Assembly: GCA_021030915.1 (NCBI GenBank)
Contig: JAGEMR010000083.1
Coordinates: forward strand, 1-64,000
Reading direction: 5' to 3'
DNA: 64,000 bases
DNA from: Astrothelium macrocarpum
Taxonomy: Eukaryota > Ascomycota > Dothideomycetes > Trypetheliales > Trypetheliaceae
The notes under the pieces were generated by a model, which did not search any database, was not told the DNA's origin, and saw only the letters and a program-made list of their open reading frames with translations. Shown piece by piece: positions 21,701 to 31,800 of the stretch. Within the stretch, counting starts at the first letter, position 1. Every line of letters starts with the position of its first letter. Position numbers and translations under genes: made by a program.

Positions 21701-22519
21701 CCGGTAAGTAGACTCTCTCCCTTTTAGATTGTAACACGGGTTAGACTGATTATACTATTATAGGCCGATATGAACGCAATGCCAAAACATAGCAGAGCTC
21801 GACCGGATTTCATGGCTCCTGGCCCACGAGTCACAATTCAAGAGGGACCTGAAATCACTACAGTCGAAGACGATTTAGAAAAAGATCAGCTTCTTGCTGG
21901 TGTGGAGCAAAAGTTCATGTACTATTCGAGTAAAAAGATATTGGGAAGGCTTTTCCGTGAGATTGATGAGAGGAAATTCATGCAGCAGGTTCGAGACGAT
22001 GCTCACCGCATCACGTCGAATTTGCCGGGCACGCCTCTAATGGAGACAGTGTGGGAATACATTAAACACTACACGATGCTTTTGCAGTGGAAGCATCTAC
22101 GACCTTTGGCAGAGGAGATTCGCGATGGATACGAAGAGAATCTCGTCCACTTGGCGTATCAGTACAGCACGCATCAGTATCAGCCACTCACCGAGATTGA
22201 GGTTGTTAGCGGCATCGTTTTCGGCCGCAACGAAGCAGTCCAAAGCAAACGACTCCGTGAGACGAGCATGGAGATGAAGGAGCAATTCGGTTTTAACGTC
22301 GAGTTCACTACCAAACGCATCCTACTCGTCGACGGCGACGACGAAAACGGGGTGAGGGAAGATGCCCTTGCGCTAGCAACGGCTTGCTTCACGGTTGCGA
22401 TGGAGTATCCTGGACGGATGAGGAAGCACATTGGGCAACTGAGGAGCTTCAGGTATATTGCGGCGGCGCTGTGCCTGAAAGAAATCCGGAAGATCCAGCC
22501 GGATCGTGCATTAACTTAG
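18762..22519 (+). CDS. Cellular RNA-dependent RNA polymerase (RNA silencing / MSUD type)
   Basis: Three exons (18762-20646, 20697-21703, 21764-22519) give 1215 residues. The family makes double-stranded RNA from single-stranded templates for RNA silencing. The catalytic metal-binding motif DLDGD lies in QLSGGDLDGDQYHVIYAQE at about residue 867. The flanking double-psi barrel segments are present (YQFLGFSHSSLREQSAWFLA, RFAGAKGMISLDDRLKGRAL, RSPAMHPGDVQLAWAVDVP, GIPADMNAMPKHSRARPDFM). The N-terminus (MDIFIRGFHHQCTVNDLEQA ... GCAVVTLLHDYEALRFLREHG) resembles an RNA-recognition motif, as in SAD-1/Rdp1-like rather than QDE-1-like enzymes; that subgroup call is uncertain. Intron 1 uses a GC donor (GCAAGT), required to keep FAG-AKG in frame. 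The gene appears intact and is probably active. Confidence 0.92.
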
Positions 22520-22833
22520 ATCAAACGGTATACTGTACTCGTAACCAGAAAATTTGAAGGATACATGGGGATCACTCCGTCTATTTATGGCAGATTTGAT
22601 CAAGGAGAATTTGAGAGATTTGACATCGGAAAATGGGGATCGACTCCAAAGAGTCGTCTTACATTCTCTCGATTAGTGAACTCAGGACAACTCCCAATCA
22701 AATCGATGCACATCCAACGGAGGAGAACATTACAGATTTGGCATCATAGAAAAAAAATATCGGCTCAAAATTGTGATTTCACATTTTCTTAAGCAGAGAT
22801 CTCCACGCCAACCCCCAGCAAAAAAAGACCCAT
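22520..22833. other. Convergent intergenic region, RdRP / clpP
   Basis: 314 bp between the stop codons of the RdRP (plus) and clpP (minus). It probably holds both 3' UTRs; nothing else is visible. Confidence 0.5.
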
Positions 22834-23704
22834 TCATCCCTTCCCTCCTTCCTCCCCCTCCGGTTCCCTCTTCACCATAATCTCATCCACAATCCCCAAC
22901 TCCCTCGCCTCCTCCGCACTCATGAAGTAATCCCTCTCCATCAGCTTCTCAATCTCCTCCACACTCATCTGCTTCCTCGTCAAATGCCGCTGATAGATCT
23001 CATTCAACTGCCGCCGCACCCGCAGAATCTCCTTTGCATGAATCGCAATGTCGCTCGCCTGCCCAAAATACCCGCCGCTCGGCTGATGCACCATGATGCT
23101 GCTATGCGGCAGGCTGAACCGCCGACCCGGCGACCCACCAGCCAGCAGCAGCGACCCCATGGATGCCGCCTGCCCCACGCAGATGGTGGTCAGCGGCGAG
23201 CGGATGTACGTCATGGTGTCGTAGATGGCGAGGCCCGCGGTCACGCTGCCGCCAGGGCTGTTGATGTACAGGTTGATGGGCTTGGAGGGGTTGTCGGCTT
23301 CGAGGAAGAGGAGCTGGGCGACGATGGAGGCCGAGACGGTTTCGTCGATGGTACCGTTGAGGCAGATGATGCGTTCTCTGAGGAGGCGCGAGAAGATGTC
23401 GTCTTGAGTTTGCGTGCAAGAGTCAGTTTTGATAGAATGACGGGCAGAGAATACGGCGCAGGAGCGTTCATACATGTGTGCCAGCCGCCTCCCTATCCAG
23501 TCAGTCGAGGAGTTAGACACGAGGTAGAGGGCGTGGACTTACGACTGTCTCAGTCACGTATGGTGTTGGAATCCATGATGCTGGAGGGCTGCTTCTACTC
23601 CGATCTCCAGGAGCAGATGACGATATTGACCTAGCGCCAAGACATATTGAGCTCTTGATCCCAGGCTGTGCAGTTCGGCAACCCCTCAGAGCTCTTAGAA
23701 TCAT
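22834..23704 (-). CDS. clpP: Mitochondrial ATP-dependent Clp protease, proteolytic subunit
   Basis: Three exons (23704-23543, 23492-23474, 23402-22834) give 249 residues. ClpP forms the tetradecameric serine-protease chamber that degrades proteins unfolded by ClpX in the mitochondrial matrix. An Arg/Ser-rich presequence (MILRALRGCRTAQPGIK...) precedes the family start segment IPTPYVTETV. The 19-nt middle exon encodes GGGWHT, needed to join it to YDIFSRLLRERII. The catalytic Ser is in GQAASMGS (about 141) and the catalytic His in IMVHQPSGG (about 165); the Asp lies in the C-terminal part. The last 15 residues are acidic/Gly-rich. ClpP is absent from budding yeast but present in many filamentous fungi. 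The coding strand is C-rich in the middle and G-rich toward the stop. Confidence 0.94.
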
Positions 23705-23865
23705 GCTGCTGTGAGCAAAATGGCGGCGTCTAAAGTAGAAGTTTTGGGGAGCTTGGCAGACGCGCAGAGACGCGTTTAGCGATAGCCGCGGTCATCGATG
23801 TCATTTTTGTCTTTCTTCCTTATGAACCACTGCTCTTAATTTCTTTTATTGCTCGTAGATATTTG
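23705..23865. promoter_or_regulatory. Short shared divergent promoter, clpP / uncharacterised gene
   Basis: Only 161 bp separate the two start codons, so the genes probably share promoter elements. No recognisable motif was identified. Since ClpP is mitochondrial, the arrangement weakly supports an organellar role for its partner. Confidence 0.4.
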
Positions 23866-25156
23866 ATGCGCTTTGAAAAGCCAAACGTACGATTGTCACA
23901 TTACTTTGGCACGTCTTCGAACAGAAAGTTTCCCTTCGCAGCCAGAAGATGGCAATCGAATCACGCACTCGAAGAACGTCAAGACGAATTCATTTCTACA
24001 GAAGATGACCTCCCCCTCGAGTTTCGAGATGGCAAACCCCGTCCAGTCCATAGACGCCAGTATGGCAACTCATCACTCCCTCTACCTCCGTTCATGGACC
24101 CTTCGGTAAAAACTCAAAAAGAGAGGCACAAAACACCCAAACCAAAAGCGAACCCACAATGTCGCACCCCCTTCCAGCAGCAGCTACACCAGAATCCCTA
24201 CGGTATCTCATTTCCCACCTCGAACAATTAGCACCACCGAGCTCAACTAACCGCCCTCCCCAACAGCCCACGCCCTCGCAACCCCCGTCCGCATCTGCAA
24301 CGTCACCAACGTCCACCTGCCCTCCTACTTCCACCTCGACTTCCACGACGTCGCACCTCCCCCCTCCCCCATCGACTCTACCTCGTCCCCCCCCTCCCGG
24401 CCCAATTCCGAACGCCCCTGGCTCCTCCCCCTCTCCCTCCACCGCACAGCGCACCCCCCCACCCACCCAGCCCACACGCCACGCGCCGCGCTACGCTGTC
24501 TCGCGCGCCTCAACATCCTACAGCACCTCAGCGGACCCACGCAGCGGCACGCGAAGCGGCGCGAGCGGCTCTTGCGCGGCGCGCGCGTGTGGCGCGATGG
24601 CATGGTGGAGCTGGTGACGGAGGCGATGCGGGCGGTGGTGGAGAGGAAGGTGGCGTGGGTTGTGAAGCATGGCGGGGCGCGGCTGGTTGGGCGGATGGGT
24701 GACGAAGGGGGGAAGGAAGGGTGGGCGTGTGTGGTTGTGTTGGAGGGGACGAGATTGGGGGATGGGTTGAGGGAGGTGGAGAGGAGGTGGAAGGAGGGTG
24801 TGGCGGAGTTGGTGGAGGTGGTGGAGAAGGTGGTGGAGATTGAGGGGAAAGTGATGGAGAGGAGGATCACGAGGGATGGAAAGTTGGGTGCGGTGAGAGT
24901 GTTTGTGGGGCCGAATGTGAATTGGAAGGCGTGGTATCCGGCGTTGGAACTTCCAACGGTGATGTGGAAGGGAGAGGAGGTGCCGGTTTATTGGTTGGAT
25001 GAGATGATTGGGAAGGAGAAGGTGAGAGAGATGGTAAGGGGAACCATATTGGAAGAGGCAAAATGTATAGTCTTGAAGAAGGGGCATCAGACTACAGCGC
25101 CCCAGATGTGGTTGAGTAAGCTGCGGGCCTATCTTGCTGATGATTTTCCATTATAG
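23866..25156 (+). CDS. Conserved fungal protein of unknown function, possibly mitochondrial
   Basis: Two exons (23866-24202 and 24267-25156) give 408 residues. The N-terminal 60 residues are basic and hydroxylated (LSHYFGTSSNRKFPFAARRW), compatible with import into mitochondria. The intron joins QNPYA to HALATPVRICNVTNVHLPSY, a block I recall at the start of an uncharacterised ascomycete family, followed by ERPWLLPLSLH and, near the C-terminus, VPVYWLDEMIG and PQMWLSKLRAYLA. I cannot assign a reaction. The Pro/Ser-rich linker around residues 135-160 is encoded by almost pure C-rich DNA. From about 24,570 the coding strand is strongly G-rich. The frame is intact through both halves. Confidence 0.75.
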
Positions 25157-26133
25157 ATAGGCAGGCTATGTCGCTACGTGGTTCGCCTTTGCGGATATAA
25201 CGCAAATGTTGGGGCTGTGAGATTCGATGCCACATTGTAAGAGATGAGAGCAACTTGAGCAAAATAGACTTATACCTTTGCACTGGCACAGCTACAGGTG
25301 TTTTTGTCTCTCTTAATTCACGGCTTCCAAGAGTCTTCAATTTGGAGCGTTTGCCTATCTTAAATGCGAAACTAGAAAAGACTTGACAAATGGTTTTTGG
25401 GTCATCCACAGTAGCAGTCTTGTCAAAGAGCTATGATTCTGGACTTCGAGCATTTCTCGACTAGCGTTGTTGGATCCAAGTTAAATCGCGGTATTGGAAG
25501 GTTTCCGTACAACTTCAAAACATTTTTGAGTTAAACCTAGATTTGAAGAAGGCTAGCCAGAAGCACGTTTGTGATCTAATCCGCAACTGACCCTACAAAA
25601 TTGACAATTCGGCTCCGAGAATTTTCTCGGGCGTGCACAAAGTGAGACCGTTCGCAAGACGATACGAACCTATAAATCAAATCTGCTCCCAATCGGCCAG
25701 GGACATAGCTATCGATCAACCTAAATCTCAATACTCTTTGGTCTCGGTCGAGCGGGAAACTTATGCTTGTCTTCATCGTCTCACTTGAGCTGACGAAAGG
25801 TAGGCACAGGCTACATGATAGGTTCAATTTCACAGTACTTGAGTTGGCTCACGTCAAATCTTCAGCACGGGCATTACACAGCTTAAAGTATGGAGCTCTG
25901 CCGTAGTCGTGCTGTTCCTCCCATCCGCCGGACTTTCCGAATCACTGCGTCGCGAAAAAAGAGTCGAGCTTGTGCTTGAGTATAGATGAGACTTGCAGGC
26001 GATCTTCCCACCCTTTATATCGTCTTTCTATCGGTATATCGTCATATGGCTTACTGACATCGTCCCAGGGCCTTACCTTGCCCAGAGGTAACAAAGATGA
26101 TCCTGCTTTTCAACCCACATTTTGATATTGCAC
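25157..26133. other. Intergenic region
   Basis: Nearly 1 kb with no supported gene. An 85-codon minus-strand frame (25576-25833) and a 105-codon one (25092-25409) have no recognisable domain or splice partners. The right end should hold the promoter of the Cys-rich membrane protein. Confidence 0.45.
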
Positions 26134-27116
26134 ATGGCGAATCCCGTATATTGCTACTGGCCTTGGAACGGAGAGATACACAACGCCACTGGCTGGGCGC
26201 TACCATGCGGTCCGGTAAATGAGACAAATCCTGTAGTAAAATGCTGTAATCTCGGGTCGATATGCTACTCCGGTCAGTTTTGCGGCAGCATAATCCCGTT
26301 GAGCCCCGGAGCATCGGGTTGGTGGACTGGCGGTTGCACTGATCCATCCTACGGATCAGCTGTTTGTCCTGAATTCTGTGGTAAGTCGTTTGGGATACGT
26401 CGTGCTTTTCCCATGACCAAAAAAAAGAAAGGAGGCCCAAGTATGAAGATGAATCTGACTCATCGCTCACAGGAAACACTGGAAAGAGCGATGTTATTCA
26501 CAACTCTACAACAAATCTTTGGCAATGCTGCGGCGCCAACGCATCGTCAGATGATGCAGATTGCGAGAATCCGCTGTCTCAGTCTTTCGTAGCTCCAGCC
26601 CCGCAAGATTTAGTTTCGACATTCCAACTTCCGTCAAGCACCATTGAGGCCGCGTCCTGGGAATTTTCATCAGTTCCATCCACGTCACCAACTATTGGTC
26701 CGTCAGGAACATTCTCTGCCAACCTCGCCTCAACCAGCGGCACGTCTACAGGAACACCACCACCAGCGTCAAATCGTGTCCAACCTGCAACAACATTCGG
26801 AATTGGATTTGCTGGAAGTGCAGTCGGGATCTTGCTCGGGGCTGCCATAGTCTGGTTTATCCTGCACTTGCGGAAAAAAAGAAGATCGGTGACACAGCCA
26901 GAGAGTTCGCAGCCGGCCGGAGGGGACCCACTTCGAAGTATTGCTGTCAGGGCTAAACATAATCAAAGTAGCGAGTGGGAAACGGAGCATGAGCAGAACC
27001 TGATTCGAGAGCTGGCGCACGAGGGTAATGCAAAAGTAGAAATGCCAGTGCAGAACTTGGGCCAGAGCAGAATTTGTGTTTACCCGATGTATGAATTTGG
27101 ACGCACTTCCGACTGA
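26134..27116 (+). CDS. Cys-rich single-pass membrane protein
   Basis: Two exons (26134-26380 and 26473-27116) give 296 residues. The N-terminal ectodomain is Cys-rich (VYCYWPWNGE, KCCNLGSICYSGQFCG, GGCTDPSYGSAVCPEFC, LWQCCGANASS) with N-glycosylation sequons. A Ser/Thr/Pro-rich stalk, one hydrophobic helix (about 189-215, IGFAGSAVGILLGAAIVWFI), a basic stop-transfer (HLRKKRR) and a cytoplasmic tail follow. This order is common in ascomycete surface sensors and wall-associated proteins of unknown function. Oddly, the first ATG in frame gives no signal peptide; an unrecognised upstream exon or a start outside the visible frame may supply it. The function is unknown; a surface or sensing role is inferred only from topology. 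Confidence 0.7.
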
Positions 27117-27666
27117 TCTTGAAGTGGTTGACCCATGTGCATGTATGGGCCTGTTGCCTGCACGAGTTTTACCCTCGTTTGGCGTAACGATTGGGCAAAG
27201 CCAGTAATATATCTCACTTTGGCCGGGTTTGTCCGGTATTTTTGTTTTTCCTTGGTGTAAAATCGATGGCTCTTGGAGACAGCGATCACGAAACCAATAT
27301 TGTAATACTCCCTATGGTATTTCTTACTGTAGAAATTAATTCTCGGCCAAATCTCAACGGCGGTGCAGTAGAGATGAAATACGAAATACGCAAGTTGATA
27401 AACTATTAACAGTGCGGGTTTTGCTGTCAAATCATGTCTTCCTCTCTCCGTTTCCATTCGCTCTGTCATTGCGTATAGGTATCTATGCCCTCTTCGGGAC
27501 TAAGTACGCTAAAATGTTTGGCATGACCTCGCTTCTGTTCCTGTTCGCTGGGCCGCGTGCGACATCGGACACCTCTTCGACGAAACTGGGATTTGAAACT
27601 TCCCAGCCATGTACGGTTTCCGAGGACGTCAAAAGTTCTTATGGTAGGCTCCAGTGACCTCCGTGA
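27117..27666. other. Gene-free edge of the accessory region
   Basis: About 550 bp between the membrane-protein gene and the duplicated block. Short open frames only; nothing recognisable. Confidence 0.45.
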
Positions 27667-27672
27667 TGGTAT

Positions 27673-27882
27673 TCATCCGAGTGAAAAGAGTGTTTTTCTT
27701 CGCTTCGTAACATCATCCGCAGACATTCCGCGATGAATATTTGCAGCCTGCGTAGAAGTAGCCAGGTCCGCCAATGCCAAAGGCTCCAGAGTTGGGCCAA
27801 ATATGGCCGAAGCTGCGGTTGACGGATCGTTATCCATCGTGCAGATATCCATACCATTTGCAACAGCGCCGGGAATGGACAT
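27673..27882 (-). pseudogene. C-terminal remnant of an unknown protein, copy A
   Basis: The frame reads FTDIAGIMSIPGAVANGMD ... LADLATSTQAANIHRG, then MSADDVTKRRKTLFSLG and a stop. A likely acceptor (CCAAATTCACAG) lies just upstream, so this could be a last exon. The related minus-strand stretch at 37,555-37,647 ends MSADDITRLRTLFLLG, so the two once encoded the same C-terminus. I do not recognise the family and find no upstream exons in either copy. Confidence 0.45.
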
Positions 27883-28123
27883 TATACCGGCAATATCTGT
27901 GAATTTGGTGACAGGTGGTGACTCATAAGTGTTCTATCTGGTCCACAAGGCTTATTTAAACTCAATATTGGCACCATACCCGGTACCTTTCCACAGGTGA
28001 ATTTGGTGACAGGGCCAAGGACTTCGCCTTTAATTGGCATAGGGAAAAGGATAGCGTCAATAATCGCGAGGATTGCGGCCGCGGTGCAGACAATTTCTAG
28101 TGAGTCTTATCAAGCTAAGCCGT

Positions 28124-28397
28124 CAGGCATCCTGACAGAATTCGTGGAACAACCAAATCCTAGTTTCCGCAGCAACCCCACCAAATTTACTAATAAACAA
28201 TATCAAGACCACTTCATCGAATTTGAACAAATAAATGATCAAATAACAAATTAAATTATTCGAATTCTCATGGAATATAGATCTAAAGATCCAATGAGAT
28301 ATATTATCAGAATTGCAGTTCGTCAGGAAGCATAGTCTGATAGTAATTTTGGTGAGACTGTGATTACGTTGTTCCACGAATTCTGTCAGGATGCCTG
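28124..28397. mobile_element. 274-bp inverted-repeat element (MITE-like) with 4-bp target duplication
   Basis: Terminal inverted repeats of 30 bp are identical: the left end (28124-28153) starts CAGGCATCCTGACAGAATTC and the right end (28368-28397) is its exact reverse complement. Beyond that the repeats continue imperfectly for roughly 20 more bases. The interior is AT-rich and has no coding capacity for a transposase. CCGT flanks both sides (28120-28123 and 28398-28401). Removing the element and one CCGT gives CTAAGCCGTAATCAG, which aligns gap-free with CTGAGCAGTAATCAT in the paralogous copy near 38,422-38,436. That intact empty site is strong evidence for insertion. The superfamily is unknown; ends starting CAGG recall hAT elements, but those make 8-bp duplications. 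Confidence 0.82.
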
Positions 28398-28556
28398 CCG
28401 TAATCAGAAAGAGAGCCGTCCCTCCAGATCCATCAGAAACAGTCACTCGTCAATCACAGGACACGAGATTTGCTTCTCAAGTTTCATGTGTTGTCGATCA
28501 ATGGTTTCAATTGGCGTGAGAAGTTATGACACACGCGAGATATTTCTACCACCTAA

Positions 28557-28607
28557 TTATGGTCCGAACGGGGGAGCTACAAACAGACTTCCCATCATCT
28601 CGGCGTC
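28557..28607 (-). pseudogene. Truncated 3' tail of a Zn2Cys6 regulator, copy A
   Basis: Read on the minus strand, this encodes DAEMMGSLFVAPPFGP and a stop. The intact regulator at 38,574-40,871 ends DAEMMGSLFAAPLFGRQEWC. Upstream of the match copy A has no further regulator sequence, so the duplication captured only the last codons and the downstream flank of that gene. Confidence 0.7.
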
Positions 28608-28612
28608 ATCGG

Positions 28613-31600
28613 TGAAGCCATAATCACATAATGACGAATACTTTCGCCACTGTCTGTTTGACTTGGAATATCTTATTAATTCATGATGTTGTTGAATTAC
28701 TGGGGATTGTATCTCATGTTATGCTAAGTCAGATGTTGGTAGGCATCAACAAAATTAAGGGGTAGTCATGATAAGATCACAAAAAAGTCAAGCAATAGTG
28801 CCGTATAGGGCGGGAAGCGGTAAGTGAGGACACAATAGACAGTGGAACTGAACGTAGACAACTAGCTGTAAATCATTCATCAGCATTGCGCCCATGGGAT
28901 GAGTATCTGAGCTTGCTTTAGACCATTTGAGACTATCTCCCTTGCTGTCATAATTGCAGCATGAATTATATCATGATACATCAAGCGAAAGATTTGTTTG
29001 TTACTCATTTGATCAAAAGAAATCCTTCCTGTCAGACACCCTTGGGCCCTGCACGGATCCCGTTGCCCCTGCTTACAAGTCCAGAATACCTTCGTTCTCG
29101 TTACAGTCGCTATATTCACTATCAAAAAAGCGATGTGTAGGTTGTCTAGTACGTTAAATTTGGAGAAAATAGAGAGAGGCACCCACAAAAACAAGTTTCA
29201 ATTCGCCGGCCTCTGTTTAAGAAGCTGGATTCTGAGCTTATACTCATGAGGCTGTCAGCATCAGCTCGCCCAATGCTGGCGTTACTTGTGCCCTTGTTGT
29301 TTCCTCGAATGAGGCCGCCTTGTGTATCGGCTTTATGACCAATATTGGTCGGGTTCCCACCACTCCGTATGATGTTCTGGCTTTGTCTTCCGCGTAAGTG
29401 ATGACCGTCTTGTCCGTCTCATGGCATGATTGTTGTTGTGCCTGTAGTTGTGCCGGGATGATTGTTTTACATTTTCATTGTGTTTTCATTTTGATATCGC
29501 GTCCCTACCTGCTTCTTGTCCGGTTAGTGAAATGTGTCTTCTGCAAGGGCACTGATGATTGTCCCCATGATCGACCAAAAAAAAAAAAACAGCTAAGCTT
29601 ACTCAAGACCTGTTTCCAGACTTGAGGGGCAGACAATATGAGCAGAGGCATGACCAGTGCTTGATCCAATGTCCATTGTTCTCAATCCAGCCAGAACATG
29701 ATCTTTGTCTGTCGCCGCTTTTTTGGCTACCCACGTCCTAAAAGTCCTCATCCAGTAGGTGATACAAGAAAACATTATCTAGATCATAGATATGTGGAAA
29801 ATACGCGGCTCGGATTTTGCGTAATCGTAAAATGGATCAAAAACGGCGAAACACTGTTGAACCTAACAACCTCCAGACCGTTATATTCTTTTTGGTCTAT
29901 TGCATTCTTTAAGTTGGTTTTTTCGTTCTAGCAATACCATTTTCTCATAAAATAGTACTGCGTGTACATATAAAAGAGGTGACGAACGATCGCCAGGTGT
30001 ACTCCAAAAACATGGTGCATCTCGGAGCAAATATCCCAAATCACGGCCACCAAGCTTCAAAAAACAAGACAGCTGACACGATTAATCAAGAGATATCCAA
30101 GAGACCAGAGCAGTACAAAAGCACAATCCCATACGCGTACCATAACGAACCCAGGCTCGCTAAGAAGGCATTCATTCCAATTGGTGGGAATTGCCACGAA
30201 GCTGAAAACGAAGCAGTTTCTGGTCAGCGTTGGGCCAGGGTGATTCGTGCATGGTGGCAAACCAGGGTGTCACGCTAAGGGGCTAGGATCAGAAAGAAAG
30301 TTTATCATACGGTCACCGTTCGTTAGGAACTTTGGGTGCCAGAATTTGTACCTACCTACTAACCTGCGGAGACCCCGATCAGTCTGCTTTATGGTGTGGA
30401 AAGTAAATCTTGAATATGTGCCGCTCGCACTGTACTTGGCTTGTTTATCTCTTCCCAACATATGATGCATGGAGCAATCCCAAAATCCTCTGGTACTAAG
30501 TAAGCATAGAATCTTCTTCTACCAACCACTAGTCACCGCCCTAAGTATTTCACTCAGACACCCAATCGACAGGATTTTGGACCAGCTTGAGTGAGCTCTT
30601 TTTGTCGAACAAAAGGCGTTGGACGGTGTACATGAGACGTGGTATGTGTTGCAGACTTGTATCGCTGACGGCGTTAGTGTTTACCAACGCGGAGCGACGG
30701 AAGTCCACCCCATATCAAGCCGGAGCTAGTTTCGGTTGTAGTACGACATGGGCTACAGCATATAAGGAGTGATCGCTCCTCATGGAGGCGGACTCGCTGG
30801 GTACTGAATTCTTGCAGTTTTGCCTTCACATACTGATGTTCTCAACTCTATCCTGCTTCAAATTTCTAGGTCTATACGGTTATATTCGTAGCGATACTGT
30901 TCTAGACATTCCCAACAGTAGTGGTTTGCTGGCTGCAGGGTCAGGGGCTAGGCCAGGACCTTAGCAACTACAGCGACAACTGTCCCAACGTCTACCGTGA
31001 AGAAAACAGCGGTGAGCTCCTCCCTTCTGCAATCATTCCATTTCTTGCAATCGTGTCATTTCATGAAAGCTTTCAAACCTTGACTCCTTGGATTCTGATC
31101 ATGTAATGCTAATATCGTTGCGTTAAGCCGGCAGTCGAGTCAAGAGTCGATTTCGTCACGCTGGAACGGTTGAAAACCCCTCATAAAGTAGATGGTTGAG
31201 TCTGCACCGGTCTCGCAGCCCAATATGTATAGGAAACCTGCATTAGCGCCATGTCTCCAGCCTGAGGGGTATCAACAAAGAACTTCCGGGTATAAACAAA
31301 ATGACCAGTCCTGGACAGAAAAATAATTCGTTAAAGAGGAGCGCCATCGCCGCCTTATGATCCCGCCTTTCAGATCCCTATAGTCCAAGATACAAGGATG
31401 CCACAATAGTTGTTACGGTCTGGTCAACTTGGTATATGATTAAATGAGTTAGAGGAGAACGAGGGACGACAACAAAGGTGCGATACCTTGAGAAGTTGGG
31501 CGACCGCGAGCTATTGTTACAGGGTGCTTATAATGACTCGCACATCCAGTCTTGGCGATTTTTGCATGTATTTGTTTTGATTCCAGGGTGTGAGATGCTT

Positions 31601-31800
31601 GGCCGTTTACAACGGAATGGCTTCAACAATGAAAGTCAGGTTGATGGGCCTTGACACGTACACCCGAACAAGCTGGTAGCAGTACAGCGCGTCTCGAGGT
31701 CGGCACTGATGACTGAACCCTTTACCACGATGCTAACTGGTCATCTTGCAACAATCCTGGCTTTTCTTGGGTATAGCGCCCATTGAACTAAGTGTGGACA
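28613..31800. other. Gene-poor accessory stretch
   Basis: About 3.2 kb without an intact gene. It holds an exon-like fragment at 29,252-29,393, a poly-A run near 29,577-29,590, and a possible frameshifted fragment around 30,600-30,775. Otherwise I see only short, unrelated open frames. The stretch separates the decayed duplication from the two retropepsin-like genes. Confidence 0.45.
29252..29393 (+). pseudogene. Exon-like fragment of an unknown protein
   Basis: The frame reads EAVSISSPNAGVTCALVVSS, then NEAALCIGFMTNIGRVPTTP and YDVLALSSA, directly followed by a GTAAGT donor at 29,394. The residue pattern looks protein-like rather than random, but I find neither a start nor a following exon. 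It may be a relic of a secreted or surface protein gene. I do not recognise the family. Confidence 0.25.

Larger units (their letters stand above)
27667..28612. repeat. Segmental duplication, copy A (decayed)
   Basis: This block is a diverged, same-orientation relative of 37,547-38,637. Matching stretches, in order, are the MSADD-encoding segment near 27,673-27,745, a GCGGTGCRGACAATTT block near 28,081, the flank of the inserted element near 28,100-28,120 and 28,400-28,425, and the tail of a Zn2Cys6 regulator at 28,557-28,607. Copy A carries a 274-bp inverted-repeat insertion that B lacks, and B carries sequence (including an ankyrin remnant) not seen in A. Confidence 0.7.

Noticed and set aside
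28124..28397. hAT-type assignment of the inverted-repeat element
   Set aside because: Ends beginning CAGG fit loosely, but the flanks match over only 4 bp (CCGT), not the 8 bp that hAT elements make.
27667..28612. RIP as the sole cause of divergence between duplication copies
   Set aside because: The visible differences include many transversions and indels as well as transitions, so C-to-T RIP alone does not explain them; a proper count was not possible by eye.
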